64,000 bases of DNA from contig OY282355.1 in the NCBI GenBank assembly GCA_958295525.1, positions 124,001-188,000 on the forward strand, given 5' to 3'. The notes under the pieces are model-generated. The model ran no database searches, was not told where the DNA came from, and was given only the letters and a program-made list of their open reading frames with translations. Source of the stretch: an uncultured Dehalococcoidia bacterium. Lineage in GTDB: Bacteria > Chloroflexota > Dehalococcoidia > Lucifugimonadales > Australimonadaceae. Position numbers and translations under genes: made by a program. Positions 50,260 through 58,832 of the stretch are shown here, piece after piece. Each line of letters starts with the position of its first letter. The first letter of the stretch is position 1.

Positions 50260-51093
50260 ATGTACGGACTCGACGGCAAAGTCGCGCTGGTCACCGGGGC
50301 GGGGGGCGAACGCGGATTCGGGCGCGCCATCGCCAACCGCCTCGCGCGGGAAGGCGCCGACGTCGCAGTGAACGACGTCGCGCTGAACCCCTACGGCGGC
50401 GCCGGAGGTTGGGGCGGCCTCGAGGCGGTCGCGGGCGAAATCGCGGCGGCGGGGCGCGGGGCGCTCGCCCTCGTCGGCGACGTGTCCAACGCCGCCGACG
50501 TCGACCGGATGACGCGCGAAACCCTCGACCGCTTCGGGCGGATAGACATCCTCGTCAACAACGCGGGGTCGCGCCCCGGGCCCGACCGCGTGCCGCTCGT
50601 TGACCTCACGGAGGAGGCGTTCGACGAGGTGCAGCGCGTCAACGTGCGCGGAACGTTCCTCTGCACGCGGGCGGTCGCCCGCCACATTATCGAGCGGGGC
50701 GGCGGCGGCAAGATCATCGTCATCGCATCCACCGCGGGCAAGCGCGGCCTGCCCAGGTACGCGGCCTACACCGCGTCCAAGTTCGCGCTCGTCGGCTTCA
50801 CGCAGTCCGTCGCGCACGAATTGGGGCCGCACGGCGTGAACGTCAACGCCATCTGCCCCGGACTCGCCGAGACGGAGCGCGCCGCTTTCATCGCCGACGC
50901 CGTTCGTCCTATGAGCGAAACCGGCGAGGAGCATCTCCGCAGAATGGTCGCCGAGCGCGCGGAAGCCAACCCGATGGGGCGCATCGCCGAAACCGACGAC
51001 GTCGCGCGAATGGCCGCGTTCCTCGCCTCGTCCGAGTCCGACTACCTCACGGGCCTCGCCGTCTCCGTCTCAGGCGGAGACGTGATGCACTAA
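50260..51093 (+). CDS. Short-chain dehydrogenase/reductase
   Basis: 277 aa NAD(P)-dependent oxidoreductase. LVTGAGGERGFGRAIA is a widened cofactor loop, then DILVNNAGS, IVIASTAGKRG with the catalytic Ser, YTASK with Tyr and Lys, and the C-terminal VSVSGGDVM. ATG 50260 is used here; GTG 50251, which overlaps the preceding stop as GTGA, is an equal candidate and would make the pair translationally coupled. Confidence 0.9.
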   Translation: MYGLDGKVALVTGAGGERGFGRAIANRLAREGADVAVNDVALNPYGGAGGWGGLEAVAGEIAAAGRGALALVGDVSNAADVDRMTRETLDRFGRIDILVNNAGSRPGPDRVPLVDLTEEAFDEVQRVNVRGTFLCTRAVARHIIERGGGGKIIVIASTAGKRGLPRYAAYTASKFALVGFTQSVAHELGPHGVNVNAICPGLAETERAAFIADAVRPMSETGEEHLRRMVAERAEANPMGRIAETDDVARMAAFLASSESDYLTGLAVSVSGGDVMH

Positions 51094-51177
51094 CCATACC
51101 CTGGCCGCGCAGACGGGGCCGCGCAGACGGGAACGGCGGGGTCGCGCAGTAGTCTCCGCGAGAAGAGGGAGGAGAGG

Positions 51178-51202
51178 AAAAAGCCCGGCGCGTCGTCCGG
51201 GC
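51178..51202 (-). terminator. Intrinsic terminator of the small zinc-ribbon gene
   Basis: Minus strand GCCCGG (51202-51197), an eight-base loop, CCGGGC (51188-51183), then TTTTT. It lies 25 bases after the stop of the 51228-51383 gene. It also faces the 3' end of the convergent SDR gene. Confidence 0.75.
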
Positions 51203-51227
51203 CCTCCCCGCATGCCCGAATCGGGGC

Positions 51228-51383
51228 CTACTTCATGGCGGCCATCGTCTTGCCGATGATGTTCAGGCCGGTGCTGCAAACCGTGCACGAGCCTTTGATG
51301 ATCGGCTTGCCGTTCTTGGTCATCTCGTCGCGCGCGTTGGTCATATCGCGCTTCTCCCGGCACTTCACGCAGTAAGCCTGCAT
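51228..51383 (-). CDS. Small zinc-ribbon protein (DUF5679-like)
   Basis: 51 aa. Starts MQAYCVKCREKRDM and carries a second pair CTVC near residue 33, so two CxxC knuckles separated by about 25 residues form a zinc ribbon. The sequence fits DUF5679, found in Chloroflexota and Actinobacteria. Strong ribosome site GAGGAGG before ATG 51383 and a clear terminator after it, so it is a monocistronic, probably well-expressed gene. Function unknown. Confidence 0.8.
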   Translation of the reverse strand: MQAYCVKCREKRDMTNARDEMTKNGKPIIKGSCTVCSTGLNIIGKTMAAMK

Positions 51384-51589
51384 CGTTGTCCTCCTCAGGG
51401 CGCGTGTCTGCTCCTGCGCGCTCTTGGCGCGGGAGCGCAGCCCTGCCGCTCAATGCTTTCTCACGCGCGCGGCGGTTCGCAACCCCCATTAGAGGCAAGT
51501 TATGAGCGTTTTTCCGCAATCCCCGCGCCGCCGTTGTACACTTGCGCCGAAATCGACGCGCCAAACCCGCCGCCAAAGGAGCCCGGACG

Positions 51590-52204
51590 ATGATCTACGA
51601 ACTGCGAACCTACAACCTTACGCCCAATTCCGTCCCGGAGGTCGAGCGCCGCTTCGCCGAGAAGATCGAGGCGCGGACGCGCCTCTCTCCGATGGCCGGC
51701 TTTTGGCATACCGACATCGGCCCCCTCAACCAGATCGTCCATCTCTGGCCCTACGAATCCCTCCAGCAGCGCGCCGACGTCCGCGCCCAAGCCATCGCCG
51801 ACAAGATCTGGCCGCCCGACATCACCGAGTTCGCCGTCTCGATGGAGAGCGACATCCTCACGCCGTCGCCGGTCAACGACCCGCTGGACGGCCCCCGCGA
51901 GTGGGGCAACCTCTACGAGTTGCGGATGTACACCTTCCCTGCAGGCTCGCTCCGCTCCGTGATGCAGCAGTTCTCCGATCAGGCCGCGAAGCGGCTGGAA
52001 CTCTACCCCGGCTGCTTCTTCGGCAGCGAACTCGGCCAGTTGAACCGTTTCTACCAACTCTGGCCGTACAAAGACTGGGCGCACCGCGACGAACTCCGGC
52101 AGGTCTACCTGTCGCAGGGCATTTGGCCGCCCCACACGGACGAGCGCGCCGTCCACCAACTCGTGCGCCATATGGTTCCCGCCGCCTTCTCCCCTCTGCG
52201 CTGA
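51590..52204 (+). CDS. NIPSNAP-family protein, two domains
   Basis: 204 aa made of two ferredoxin-like NIPSNAP repeats. The first begins IYELRTYNLTPNSV and contains LNQIVHLWPYES; the second begins LYELRMYTFPAGS and contains LNRFYQLWPYKD. ATG 51590 follows AAAGGAG. In bacteria these dimeric alpha-beta barrels often accompany catabolic enzymes; the exact role is unknown. Confidence 0.9.
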   Translation: MIYELRTYNLTPNSVPEVERRFAEKIEARTRLSPMAGFWHTDIGPLNQIVHLWPYESLQQRADVRAQAIADKIWPPDITEFAVSMESDILTPSPVNDPLDGPREWGNLYELRMYTFPAGSLRSVMQQFSDQAAKRLELYPGCFFGSELGQLNRFYQLWPYKDWAHRDELRQVYLSQGIWPPHTDERAVHQLVRHMVPAAFSPLR

Positions 52205-52305
52205 GCGCGTGGCTAGGCTTGCGACGGGGAGCGGACAGCGCGCGGCGTTGCCCGCCTCGGCGCGCGGGGTTATCATAGGCGCAGGCTGGAACTGAGAGAA
52301 CGCGA

Positions 52306-52959
52306 ATGACGACGGACATCGCCTTTGACGCGAAGAGAACGCACGCCGAAATCAGCGCGGATATGCTGGAGCATGCCGCGCAGTTCATCGAGGACGGCGA
52401 CTTGGTTCAGGCGTCCGAGAAAATCTGGGGCGCGCTCAGCCACGGCGTTAGGCAGGTGGCGGACAGGCGCGGCTGGCCTATCGGCGTGAACGAGGACCAG
52501 AAGGACGTCGGGCGGTATATCGCGCGGCTGATGAACGACGACGTTCTGGACAGCAAGATCAAGTCCTTGTGGGAATTCCACGTCAATTTCTATGAGGACA
52601 CGAAGGAGAGGGGCGAGGTGGAGGAGGAAGGGCTGGCCCGCGCGCGGGAAGTGTGCGCGAAACTGACGCAGGCGGACAACGACTTGGGAATGCTGCCCGC
52701 CCCCAACGGGCCGCTCTTTCGGGCGTACCAAAGGCGGTGGGACGCCAAGAGGGACGAATACCCGTCTGTCTTGCCCATAGAGTACACGCCTGACGAATGG
52801 AGAAGCCACTATCGTGCATTGGAGAACAGGGCGCTGAAAGTAGGCGAAAGCGTAAAGCGCGCCCGCGAGGAGATGCGGAGGTTGGGCATAGAGGTTCCGC
52901 GCCGGCGCGCCGCCTCGCGCGGAGCGGCGCGCCCTTCGCCCCAACAGACCGTTCGTTAG
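52306..52959 (+). CDS. PaREP1-like helical protein, copy 2
   Basis: 217 aa. The core MLEHAAQFIEDGDLVQASEKIWGALSHGVRQVADRRGW matches copy 1 at 28403-28870, followed by FHVNFYEDT. It carries an extra C-terminal region of about 80 residues with WRSHYRALENRALKVGESVKRAREEMRR, a charged helix, and a basic tail. Function unknown. Two paralogues in one window suggest an expanded family in this genome. Confidence 0.65.
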   Translation: MTTDIAFDAKRTHAEISADMLEHAAQFIEDGDLVQASEKIWGALSHGVRQVADRRGWPIGVNEDQKDVGRYIARLMNDDVLDSKIKSLWEFHVNFYEDTKERGEVEEEGLARAREVCAKLTQADNDLGMLPAPNGPLFRAYQRRWDAKRDEYPSVLPIEYTPDEWRSHYRALENRALKVGESVKRAREEMRRLGIEVPRRRAASRGAARPSPQQTVR

Positions 52960-53033
52960 AAGACCCGGGAGAATGAGGAGCGGGCGCCCCGCTCCGGCGG
53001 CGCCTTGCCGCGTGCCTTAAGGAGAATGCCGAT

Positions 53034-53888
53034 ATGCGCCTCGTAAGTTACGACGACTACCGCATCGGCGCGCTGACCGACCAGGACAGCGTCGTTGATC
53101 TGACCGGCCTGCTGCCCGATCTGCCGGACGAGTTCCGCCCGATGCGGATGCTGCTGCTCATCGAGCGGTGGGACGCGCTGCGCCCGCAAGCCGAGGCGCT
53201 CGCCGCTTCCGGCGGCGGCGTTCCCCTCGCGTCCGTCCGCCTCCTCGCGCCCGTCCCCGCCCCCCGCAAAGTCTACGCGCAGCCCGTCAACTACAGGGCG
53301 CACCACGAGGAGATGCAGAACAGCCCGTGGAGCGGAACCGCCCCTCAGGTCTCCTCCGATCAGGGCATGTTCCTCAAAGCCTCCAGCGCCGTCTCCGGCC
53401 CCAACGACCCCATCCTCCTCCCCTACGCCGACCGCGTGATTCACCACGAGTCGGAGTTGGTGATGGTCATCGGCAAGGGCGGAAGCGCAATCCCCGTGGA
53501 CGACGCGCTCGGGCACGTCTTCGGCTACGCCTGCGGCCTCGATATGACCGTGCGCGGGCCGGAGGACAGGAGCAAGCGCAAGTCGTTCGACACGTTCGCC
53601 CCCACCGGCGCCTGCGTCGTCACCGCCGACGAGGTTCCCGACCCGCAGGACTTGGAGATCAACCTCTGGGTGAACGAGGAACTGCGCCAGCACGCCTTCA
53701 CCCGCGATATGATCGTGGACTGCAAGAACCAGATCGCCAATATGTCTTGGGTCGCGCGAATGGAGCCCGGCGACCTCGTCTTCACCGGCACGCCGGAAGG
53801 CGTCGGCCCCGTCGCCCCGGGCGACCTCGTCACCATCAGCATCAGCGGCGTCGGGGAACTCTCCGCAAGGGCTCAGGCAAGGGAGTAG
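53034..53888 (+). CDS. Fumarylacetoacetate hydrolase-family protein
   Basis: 284 aa. The C-terminal FAH domain has VYAQPVNYRAHHEEM (the loop entering the active site), HHESELVMVIGKGG (metal-binding Glu residues), FGYACGLDMTVRGPED and VFTGTPEGVGPV. Members cleave or decarboxylate ring-fission products in aromatic degradation (for example fumarylpyruvate from the gentisate route). A gentisate dioxygenase-like cupin follows after one intervening gene. ATG 53034 follows AAGGAG. Confidence 0.9.
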   Translation: MRLVSYDDYRIGALTDQDSVVDLTGLLPDLPDEFRPMRMLLLIERWDALRPQAEALAASGGGVPLASVRLLAPVPAPRKVYAQPVNYRAHHEEMQNSPWSGTAPQVSSDQGMFLKASSAVSGPNDPILLPYADRVIHHESELVMVIGKGGSAIPVDDALGHVFGYACGLDMTVRGPEDRSKRKSFDTFAPTGACVVTADEVPDPQDLEINLWVNEELRQHAFTRDMIVDCKNQIANMSWVARMEPGDLVFTGTPEGVGPVAPGDLVTISISGVGELSARAQARE

Positions 53889-53941
53889 ACTCAGCCGGAG
53901 CGTGCAGGCGCAGCGCTAGGCAAGGAGCGGAAGAGACAGCG

Positions 53942-54574
53942 ATGCCCATCCCCGACTACATACTGAAGCGCTTCCAGCGGCCAACCCCGCCGGACTGCTG
54001 CGTCGTGCAGGGACAGTGGCCAGTCATAGCCAACGGCGACCCCGGCGTCGCTAGGGTCGCCACCATTGGCCTGAATCCGGGCGGGGCCACGCCTTACAAC
54101 GAAGTCACCCCTGAAGAGGCGTGGGAGGGCCAGAAGAGGTACTTCCAATGCGACGTCTACGGGAGGTACTTCACTCCGCTGGAGAAGGCTCTGAAAGAGT
54201 GCGGGGCTTCCTACTACGACGGCTCCGCTTGCAACATTGACCTCGTGTGTTGGGCAACCGACCCCCGAGGTTGGAGCAAGGTGCCCCCGGGTGCGCGTGA
54301 CCAGTTGATTGAGCAGGACAAGGAATTTTTGTCCGACCTCCTCAGGCGGAACCCCAACATCAACTGCTTGCTCGCTACTCCCGTGAGGGTCGTTGATGAG
54401 TTGAAACGCTCGCATGGAGCGTATCTGCAGGAGGAGAGGATGGGGAAAGATCGACTGTTTTACGGTGAACTGTCTGGGAGTGGTCAGAAATGCATCGGAT
54501 GGAATCGGCCTACGCGCTTCCTGTCTAGGGATGCCATAAAGCGCGTCGCGGAGTTGTACCATAGCGGACGCTAG
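53942..54574 (+). CDS. Uncharacterised protein, possible uracil-DNA glycosylase-like fold
   Basis: 210 aa. VATIGLNPGGATPYNEV near residue 40 resembles the active-site loop of the uracil-DNA glycosylase superfamily, and LLATPVRVVDELKRSHG and GWNRPTRFLSRDA fit later parts of that fold. GSACNIDLVCWATDP is also notable. The catalytic residues cannot be confirmed by eye, so this is only a suggestion. Base composition is visibly lower in GC than its neighbours. It is inserted between two aromatic-pathway genes. Confidence 0.5.
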   Translation: MPIPDYILKRFQRPTPPDCCVVQGQWPVIANGDPGVARVATIGLNPGGATPYNEVTPEEAWEGQKRYFQCDVYGRYFTPLEKALKECGASYYDGSACNIDLVCWATDPRGWSKVPPGARDQLIEQDKEFLSDLLRRNPNINCLLATPVRVVDELKRSHGAYLQEERMGKDRLFYGELSGSGQKCIGWNRPTRFLSRDAIKRVAELYHSGR

Positions 54575-54606
54575 TAGGTTGCGCCCCTAGCGAGAGGAGG
54601 TCTGCG

Positions 54607-55662
54607 ATGGCTTGGACGATGCCGGAGAGCGAGCGGGCGTTTCACGAGGAGTTGGACGCGGAGAACATCAACCCGCTGTGGGTGATGCACGCGAACCCGC
54701 CGGAGCGTCCGAAGTTGGCGCCCTACGTGTGGCGCTGGGAGCGGATGCGCGAACTGGCGATGCACGCGGGCGACCTCCCCAGCCTGAGGGGGCAGGGCTT
54801 CCGCCGCGCGCTCACGATGCGGAACCCCGGGCTGAAGAACCCGCAGGCCGGCGCGACGAAAACGATGTCCGCCGCCGTCCAGATCGTTTGGCCCGGCGAG
54901 ATCGCCGAGGCGCACCGGCACACCGCCGCCGCCATCCGCTTCGTCATCGAGGGGGAGGGCGCCTTCACCGTGCAGGGCGGCGAGCGCTTCCGTATGGAGG
55001 AGGGCGACCTCACGCTTACGCCTTCCTGGGTGTGGCACGACCACAACAATCCGCAGGATAAGCCTGTCATCTGGCTCGACTGCCTCGACGCGCCGATGGT
55101 CGGCTATCTCGACGCGATGTTTCAGGAGCCCTACCCGGAGGACGTTCAGCCCGTCACCAAGCCGAACGGCTACACGAACGCGGCCATCGGCAACGGGCTG
55201 ATGCGCGCGAACCTCAAGGACGTCGTGGGCGGCACGCTGCCGATCACCTACAAATGGAACGACGCCTACGGCGCGCTGCTCGGCTATGGCGAGGAAGACC
55301 CGCACGACGGCGTGGTGATGGAGTACGCCAACCCCGTCACCGGCGGCCACTCGATGCCGACGCTCGCGCTCAAACTGCAGCGCCTCGCCCCGAACTCGCA
55401 TGGCGAGGCGCACCGCCACACGTCCAGCGTCGTCTACCACGCGGCGAAGGGAGAGGGGTACTCCGTCATAGACGGCAAGCGGCTCGACTGGGCGAAAGGC
55501 GACACGTTCGTCCTGCCGTCGTGGGCCGTTCACGAGCACGGCACGGACTCCTCCGACGACGCGGTTCTCTTCTCGATGAGCGACCTGCCGCTCGTTGAGG
55601 CGATGGGGCTCTACCGCGAGGAAGCCCGTCCCCGCCAGGAGGTTACGGGGGCTATCGGGTAG
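54607..55662 (+). CDS. Gentisate 1,2-dioxygenase-like bicupin
   Basis: 351 aa with two cupin domains. The first has the metal ligands in AEAHRHTAAAIRFVIEG and WVWHDHNN; the second has GEAHRHTSSVVYHAAKG and WAVHEHG. This arrangement, with PPERPKLAPYVWRW upstream, is that of gentisate or 1-hydroxy-2-naphthoate dioxygenases, which use Fe(II) to open the ring between carboxyl and hydroxyl. Strong ribosome site GAGAGGAGG. The FAH-family hydrolase upstream could act on the product. Confidence 0.88.
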   Translation: MAWTMPESERAFHEELDAENINPLWVMHANPPERPKLAPYVWRWERMRELAMHAGDLPSLRGQGFRRALTMRNPGLKNPQAGATKTMSAAVQIVWPGEIAEAHRHTAAAIRFVIEGEGAFTVQGGERFRMEEGDLTLTPSWVWHDHNNPQDKPVIWLDCLDAPMVGYLDAMFQEPYPEDVQPVTKPNGYTNAAIGNGLMRANLKDVVGGTLPITYKWNDAYGALLGYGEEDPHDGVVMEYANPVTGGHSMPTLALKLQRLAPNSHGEAHRHTSSVVYHAAKGEGYSVIDGKRLDWAKGDTFVLPSWAVHEHGTDSSDDAVLFSMSDLPLVEAMGLYREEARPRQEVTGAIG

Positions 55663-55834
55663 CGCGAAAGGGAACGCCGGGAGCGCGTCAGCGCGGGAGT
55701 AGGGCGGACGGCGCAGGCTTCGCCGCTTTCCGGGGCTCGCGCGACATTCGCCCCTTGCGCCAATTGCGTCCGTTTGCGGACACTGCGTTGGGCGGCTTTG
55801 ACGCTGCCCAACAATACTCGCATAGGGAGTCCCG

Positions 55835-56317
55835 ATGCCTGCCGACGACGCCCTCGTCCAGAAGTCCCCTGCTAGCGCCGAGCGCAGAGAGTCCATATGG
55901 AGCGTCAACGAGCGCTGGCGGTGGCTCTACTTCGCCTTCTTCCTCCTGCTAATGAGCGTGAGTTCCGCGTTCGTCGCGTGGCACGAGGCGTTCGGCGCGG
56001 GCGCGGGAGGCGGAGTGGTACAATGGGTCGTGGACGTGATCGCAGGCGAGGCGTCCGCTGCCGTGGCGTCGGCGGGCTTGTCCCTGTGCATAACGGAGGG
56101 AGTGATGCTTTCCACCCTGTTGAGCCGGAAAATGGACGAGCGGAAGGCGCGCCTCATCAACGAGGGGCGGCAAGAGGGCCGCGAGGAAGGCCGCGACGCG
56201 CGCGACGCCGAATGGGACGCCTGGCTCGAGCGGATGATGGCCGCTCAGGCGAAAGGCGAGCCCTTCGCGGAGCCTCCGCCCTCCCGCCGCGCGGGCGACG
56301 CCAACGGCAAGGCGTAG
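55835..56317 (+). CDS. Hypothetical membrane protein with charged C-terminal helix
   Basis: 160 aa. Two hydrophobic segments (about residues 30-50 and 62-95) are followed by a highly charged helix (KARLINEGRQEGREEGRDARD) and a Pro-rich tail. The EGR-type repeats are common at the ends of small helical or transposase-associated proteins, but no family is assigned. It ends five bases before the Gfo/Idh gene and is probably co-transcribed with it. Confidence 0.6.
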   Translation: MPADDALVQKSPASAERRESIWSVNERWRWLYFAFFLLLMSVSSAFVAWHEAFGAGAGGGVVQWVVDVIAGEASAAVASAGLSLCITEGVMLSTLLSRKMDERKARLINEGRQEGREEGRDARDAEWDAWLERMMAAQAKGEPFAEPPPSRRAGDANGKA

Positions 56318-56322
56318 CGGCG

Positions 56323-57555
56323 ATGGCGACCACGAACCCCATCAAAATGGGCGTCATCGGCGTGGGCGTCGGCGCGACGCAGATTATGCCCAGCATGGAG
56401 TCGCTCGACGAGATCGAGTTGATGGCCGCCGCCGACGTGAACCCCCGCGTCCGCAGCGCCTTTCAGGAGCGCCACCCGGACGCCCGCGTCTACGACAGCG
56501 CCTCGGCGCTCTGCGCCGACCCGGACGTCGAGGCCGTTTGGGTCGCCACGCCGAACAACTTCCATAGCCCGCACGTCGTCCTCGCCGCGAACGCGGGAAA
56601 GCACGCCGTCTCCGAGAAGCCGATGGCGCTGACCATCGCGGAGGCCGAGGCGATGGTCGAGGCGGCGGCGCGCAACGGCGTCAAACTGCTCTGCGGCCAC
56701 ACGCTCGGCTTCAGCCCTCCGGTGATGGAAATGCGCCGGATCATTATGTCCGGCGAGTTGGGCCCGCTCAAGGCGCTCAACAATTGGGCGTTCACCGACT
56801 GGATGCTGCAGGCGCGCCAGCCGGAGGAGTTGGACGAGAGCGTCGGCGGGGGAGTGCTCTACCGCCAAGGGCCGCACCAACTCGACACCCTGCGGCTGCT
56901 CGGCGGCGGCATGGTTCGGACAATTCGCGGAACCACCGGCAAGTGGTGGCCGGAGCGCAACGCCGTCGGCTACTACTCCGCCTTTATGGAGTTCGAGAGC
57001 GGCGCGACGGCGACCGTCACGAACAACGGCTACGGCTACGCGATGACCGCCGACCTCGTGCCCTGGAGCGACGAGCAGGGGCGCGGCCTGATCGAGGGCT
57101 ACACCCACGACGACCGCGTCCGCATCCGCGCCGAACTCAAGGCCGGAACGCGCGACGAGTTCGAGGCGAAAGACGCGCTCCGCATCGGCTCCGACCACGA
57201 GCGGCGCTTCTGGCGCGAGCGCCCCGCCGAGCCTCCGCCGTGGCGTCCGGCCAACCTCGGCATCCTCATCGCGACCTGCGAGCGCGGCGACCTCCGCCAG
57301 TCGCGCTACGGGCTGCACGTCTACAAAGACGGCGGAGTCGAAGACCGCCCGTTCGCGCAGGCGCGCTACAACGCCGGCCAGGAAGACCTGCTGGAGTTGC
57401 ATCGCGCTGTCCGCGACGGCGCGCCCGTCCACCACGACGGCCTGTGGGGCATGGCGACGCTGGAACTGATCACCGCCATTATGGAATCATCCCGCACGGG
57501 CAAGGACGTCCGGCTCACGCATCAGGTTCCGATGGCGCCGGAGTACGGCGCGTAA
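56323..57555 (+). CDS. Gfo/Idh/MocA-family oxidoreductase (phthalate dihydrodiol dehydrogenase-like)
   Basis: 410 aa NAD(P)-dependent dehydrogenase. The Rossmann loop is MGVIGVGVGATQIMP, then VWVATPNNFHSPHV and the family motif SEKPMAL. The C-terminal domain with GGGVLYRQGPHQLDTLRLLGGG supplies the catalytic region. Its place between a ring-cleaving cupin and an extradiol dioxygenase fits a dihydrodiol or cyclitol dehydrogenase such as those in phthalate routes; that assignment is inference. Confidence 0.85.
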   Translation: MATTNPIKMGVIGVGVGATQIMPSMESLDEIELMAAADVNPRVRSAFQERHPDARVYDSASALCADPDVEAVWVATPNNFHSPHVVLAANAGKHAVSEKPMALTIAEAEAMVEAAARNGVKLLCGHTLGFSPPVMEMRRIIMSGELGPLKALNNWAFTDWMLQARQPEELDESVGGGVLYRQGPHQLDTLRLLGGGMVRTIRGTTGKWWPERNAVGYYSAFMEFESGATATVTNNGYGYAMTADLVPWSDEQGRGLIEGYTHDDRVRIRAELKAGTRDEFEAKDALRIGSDHERRFWRERPAEPPPWRPANLGILIATCERGDLRQSRYGLHVYKDGGVEDRPFAQARYNAGQEDLLELHRAVRDGAPVHHDGLWGMATLELITAIMESSRTGKDVRLTHQVPMAPEYGA

Positions 57556-57645
57556 TCCACGCCTTCGGGCGCTCACGCTTGCGCCCGCCGCCTCGCTCCT
57601 CTACGATAGACGGGAAGCCGCGTTCGGCGGCGAAGGAGCGAACCT

Positions 57646-58785
57646 ATGGGAGAGATCGTCTGGGCCGCAGGATCGGTGCACGCGCCGCAACTTCTCACCA
57701 GGCCCCCGCAGGAAGATCAGGCGCAATTGCAAGCCGGCATAGACGCGATGGGCGTCCTCGGCGGCGAACTCGACGCCGCGTCGCCCGACGTCCTCATCCT
57801 CATCGGCATAGACCACGTCGAGACGTTCTTCCCCGGCTCTGTGCCCGCGTTCGCCCTCATCAGCGGCAAGACGGCGACGGCGGAGTACGCAGGCCACGAG
57901 TACGAGGTTCCGATCCATCAGGAGATGGCCACCGCGCTCCTGAACGGCCTCGTCGCCGATGGGATAGACCTCGCCTACGCGCACGAGGCGCTGCTGGGCC
58001 ACGCTTTCGCCACGCCGCTGGAGTACATTCACCAGGGGCGCGCCATCCCCATCGTGCCGATGTTCGTCAACGTCTACCTGCCGCCGCTCCCCACGACGCA
58101 TCGCTGCATTCAGGTGGGCGAGGCGATCCGCAAAGTCATAGACGACCGCCCGGAGAAGGTCGCCATCCTCGCCAGCGGCGGCCTCTCCCACTACCCCGGC
58201 ACGTGGAAGTACTTCGATCCGGAGTACGAGTTCGACCATTGGGTGATTCAGGAGTTGGAGGAAGGCAGGCCGGAGTCGCTGCTCGAGTTGACCGGCGAGC
58301 AGTTGGACGAGGTTGGCAACACCGAACTCCTGCCCTGGCTCGTGATGCTGGGCGCGACCGGAACGCGGCGCGGCGAGTTGCTGAGCTACCAGCCCACCTC
58401 CCACCACGGGCACGGCGTGATGCGGTTCATTCCCGACCGGGGAGGGCGGGGGCAAGAACGCCGGGAGATACCCAAGTTCGGCGGCTTCGAGTTCCGCGGG
58501 CAAGGCTATGAGTTCTACAAATACCCCACGCCGGAGACGTACCCGCTCAACAAAGCCCTCTTTGAGTTGCGGCGCGACGAAGGGCTCCGCCGGCGTTTCG
58601 TCCGCGATATGGACGGCGTCGCCGCTGAGTTGGGCGTGAACGCCGACCAAGCCGCCGCGCTCCGAACGGTGAGCACGGACGCGCTTGCGAAGGCGGGCGC
58701 GCACGGCATCCTGGCCATCACGACGACGCTCGTGATCCAGCGCGCCGCCAAAGAGGAGGGCGTGGAAATCGCGTCCGTGGCGTAG
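57646..58785 (+). CDS. Extradiol ring-cleavage dioxygenase, LigB fused to LigA
   Basis: 379 aa. Residues 1-275 are a class III (LigB) extradiol dioxygenase: GSVHAPQLL, LIGIDHVETF, GLSHYPGTW and TSHHGHGV carry the candidate Fe(II) and catalytic His residues. Residues about 305-379 match the small LigA subunit (YPLNKALFELRRDEGLRRRF...ALAKAGAHGILA), normally a separate chain as in protocatechuate 4,5-dioxygenase. The order LigB-LigA in one chain is the reverse of the usual ligA-ligB gene order. Starts at ATG 57646 after GAAGGAGCG. Confidence 0.88.
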   Translation: MGEIVWAAGSVHAPQLLTRPPQEDQAQLQAGIDAMGVLGGELDAASPDVLILIGIDHVETFFPGSVPAFALISGKTATAEYAGHEYEVPIHQEMATALLNGLVADGIDLAYAHEALLGHAFATPLEYIHQGRAIPIVPMFVNVYLPPLPTTHRCIQVGEAIRKVIDDRPEKVAILASGGLSHYPGTWKYFDPEYEFDHWVIQELEEGRPESLLELTGEQLDEVGNTELLPWLVMLGATGTRRGELLSYQPTSHHGHGVMRFIPDRGGRGQERREIPKFGGFEFRGQGYEFYKYPTPETYPLNKALFELRRDEGLRRRFVRDMDGVAAELGVNADQAAALRTVSTDALAKAGAHGILAITTTLVIQRAAKEEGVEIASVA

Positions 58786-58832
58786 ATTGGCGCTTCCGAC
58801 GCTCGCGGGAAGTTCGTCGGCGCGCCTTCGCC

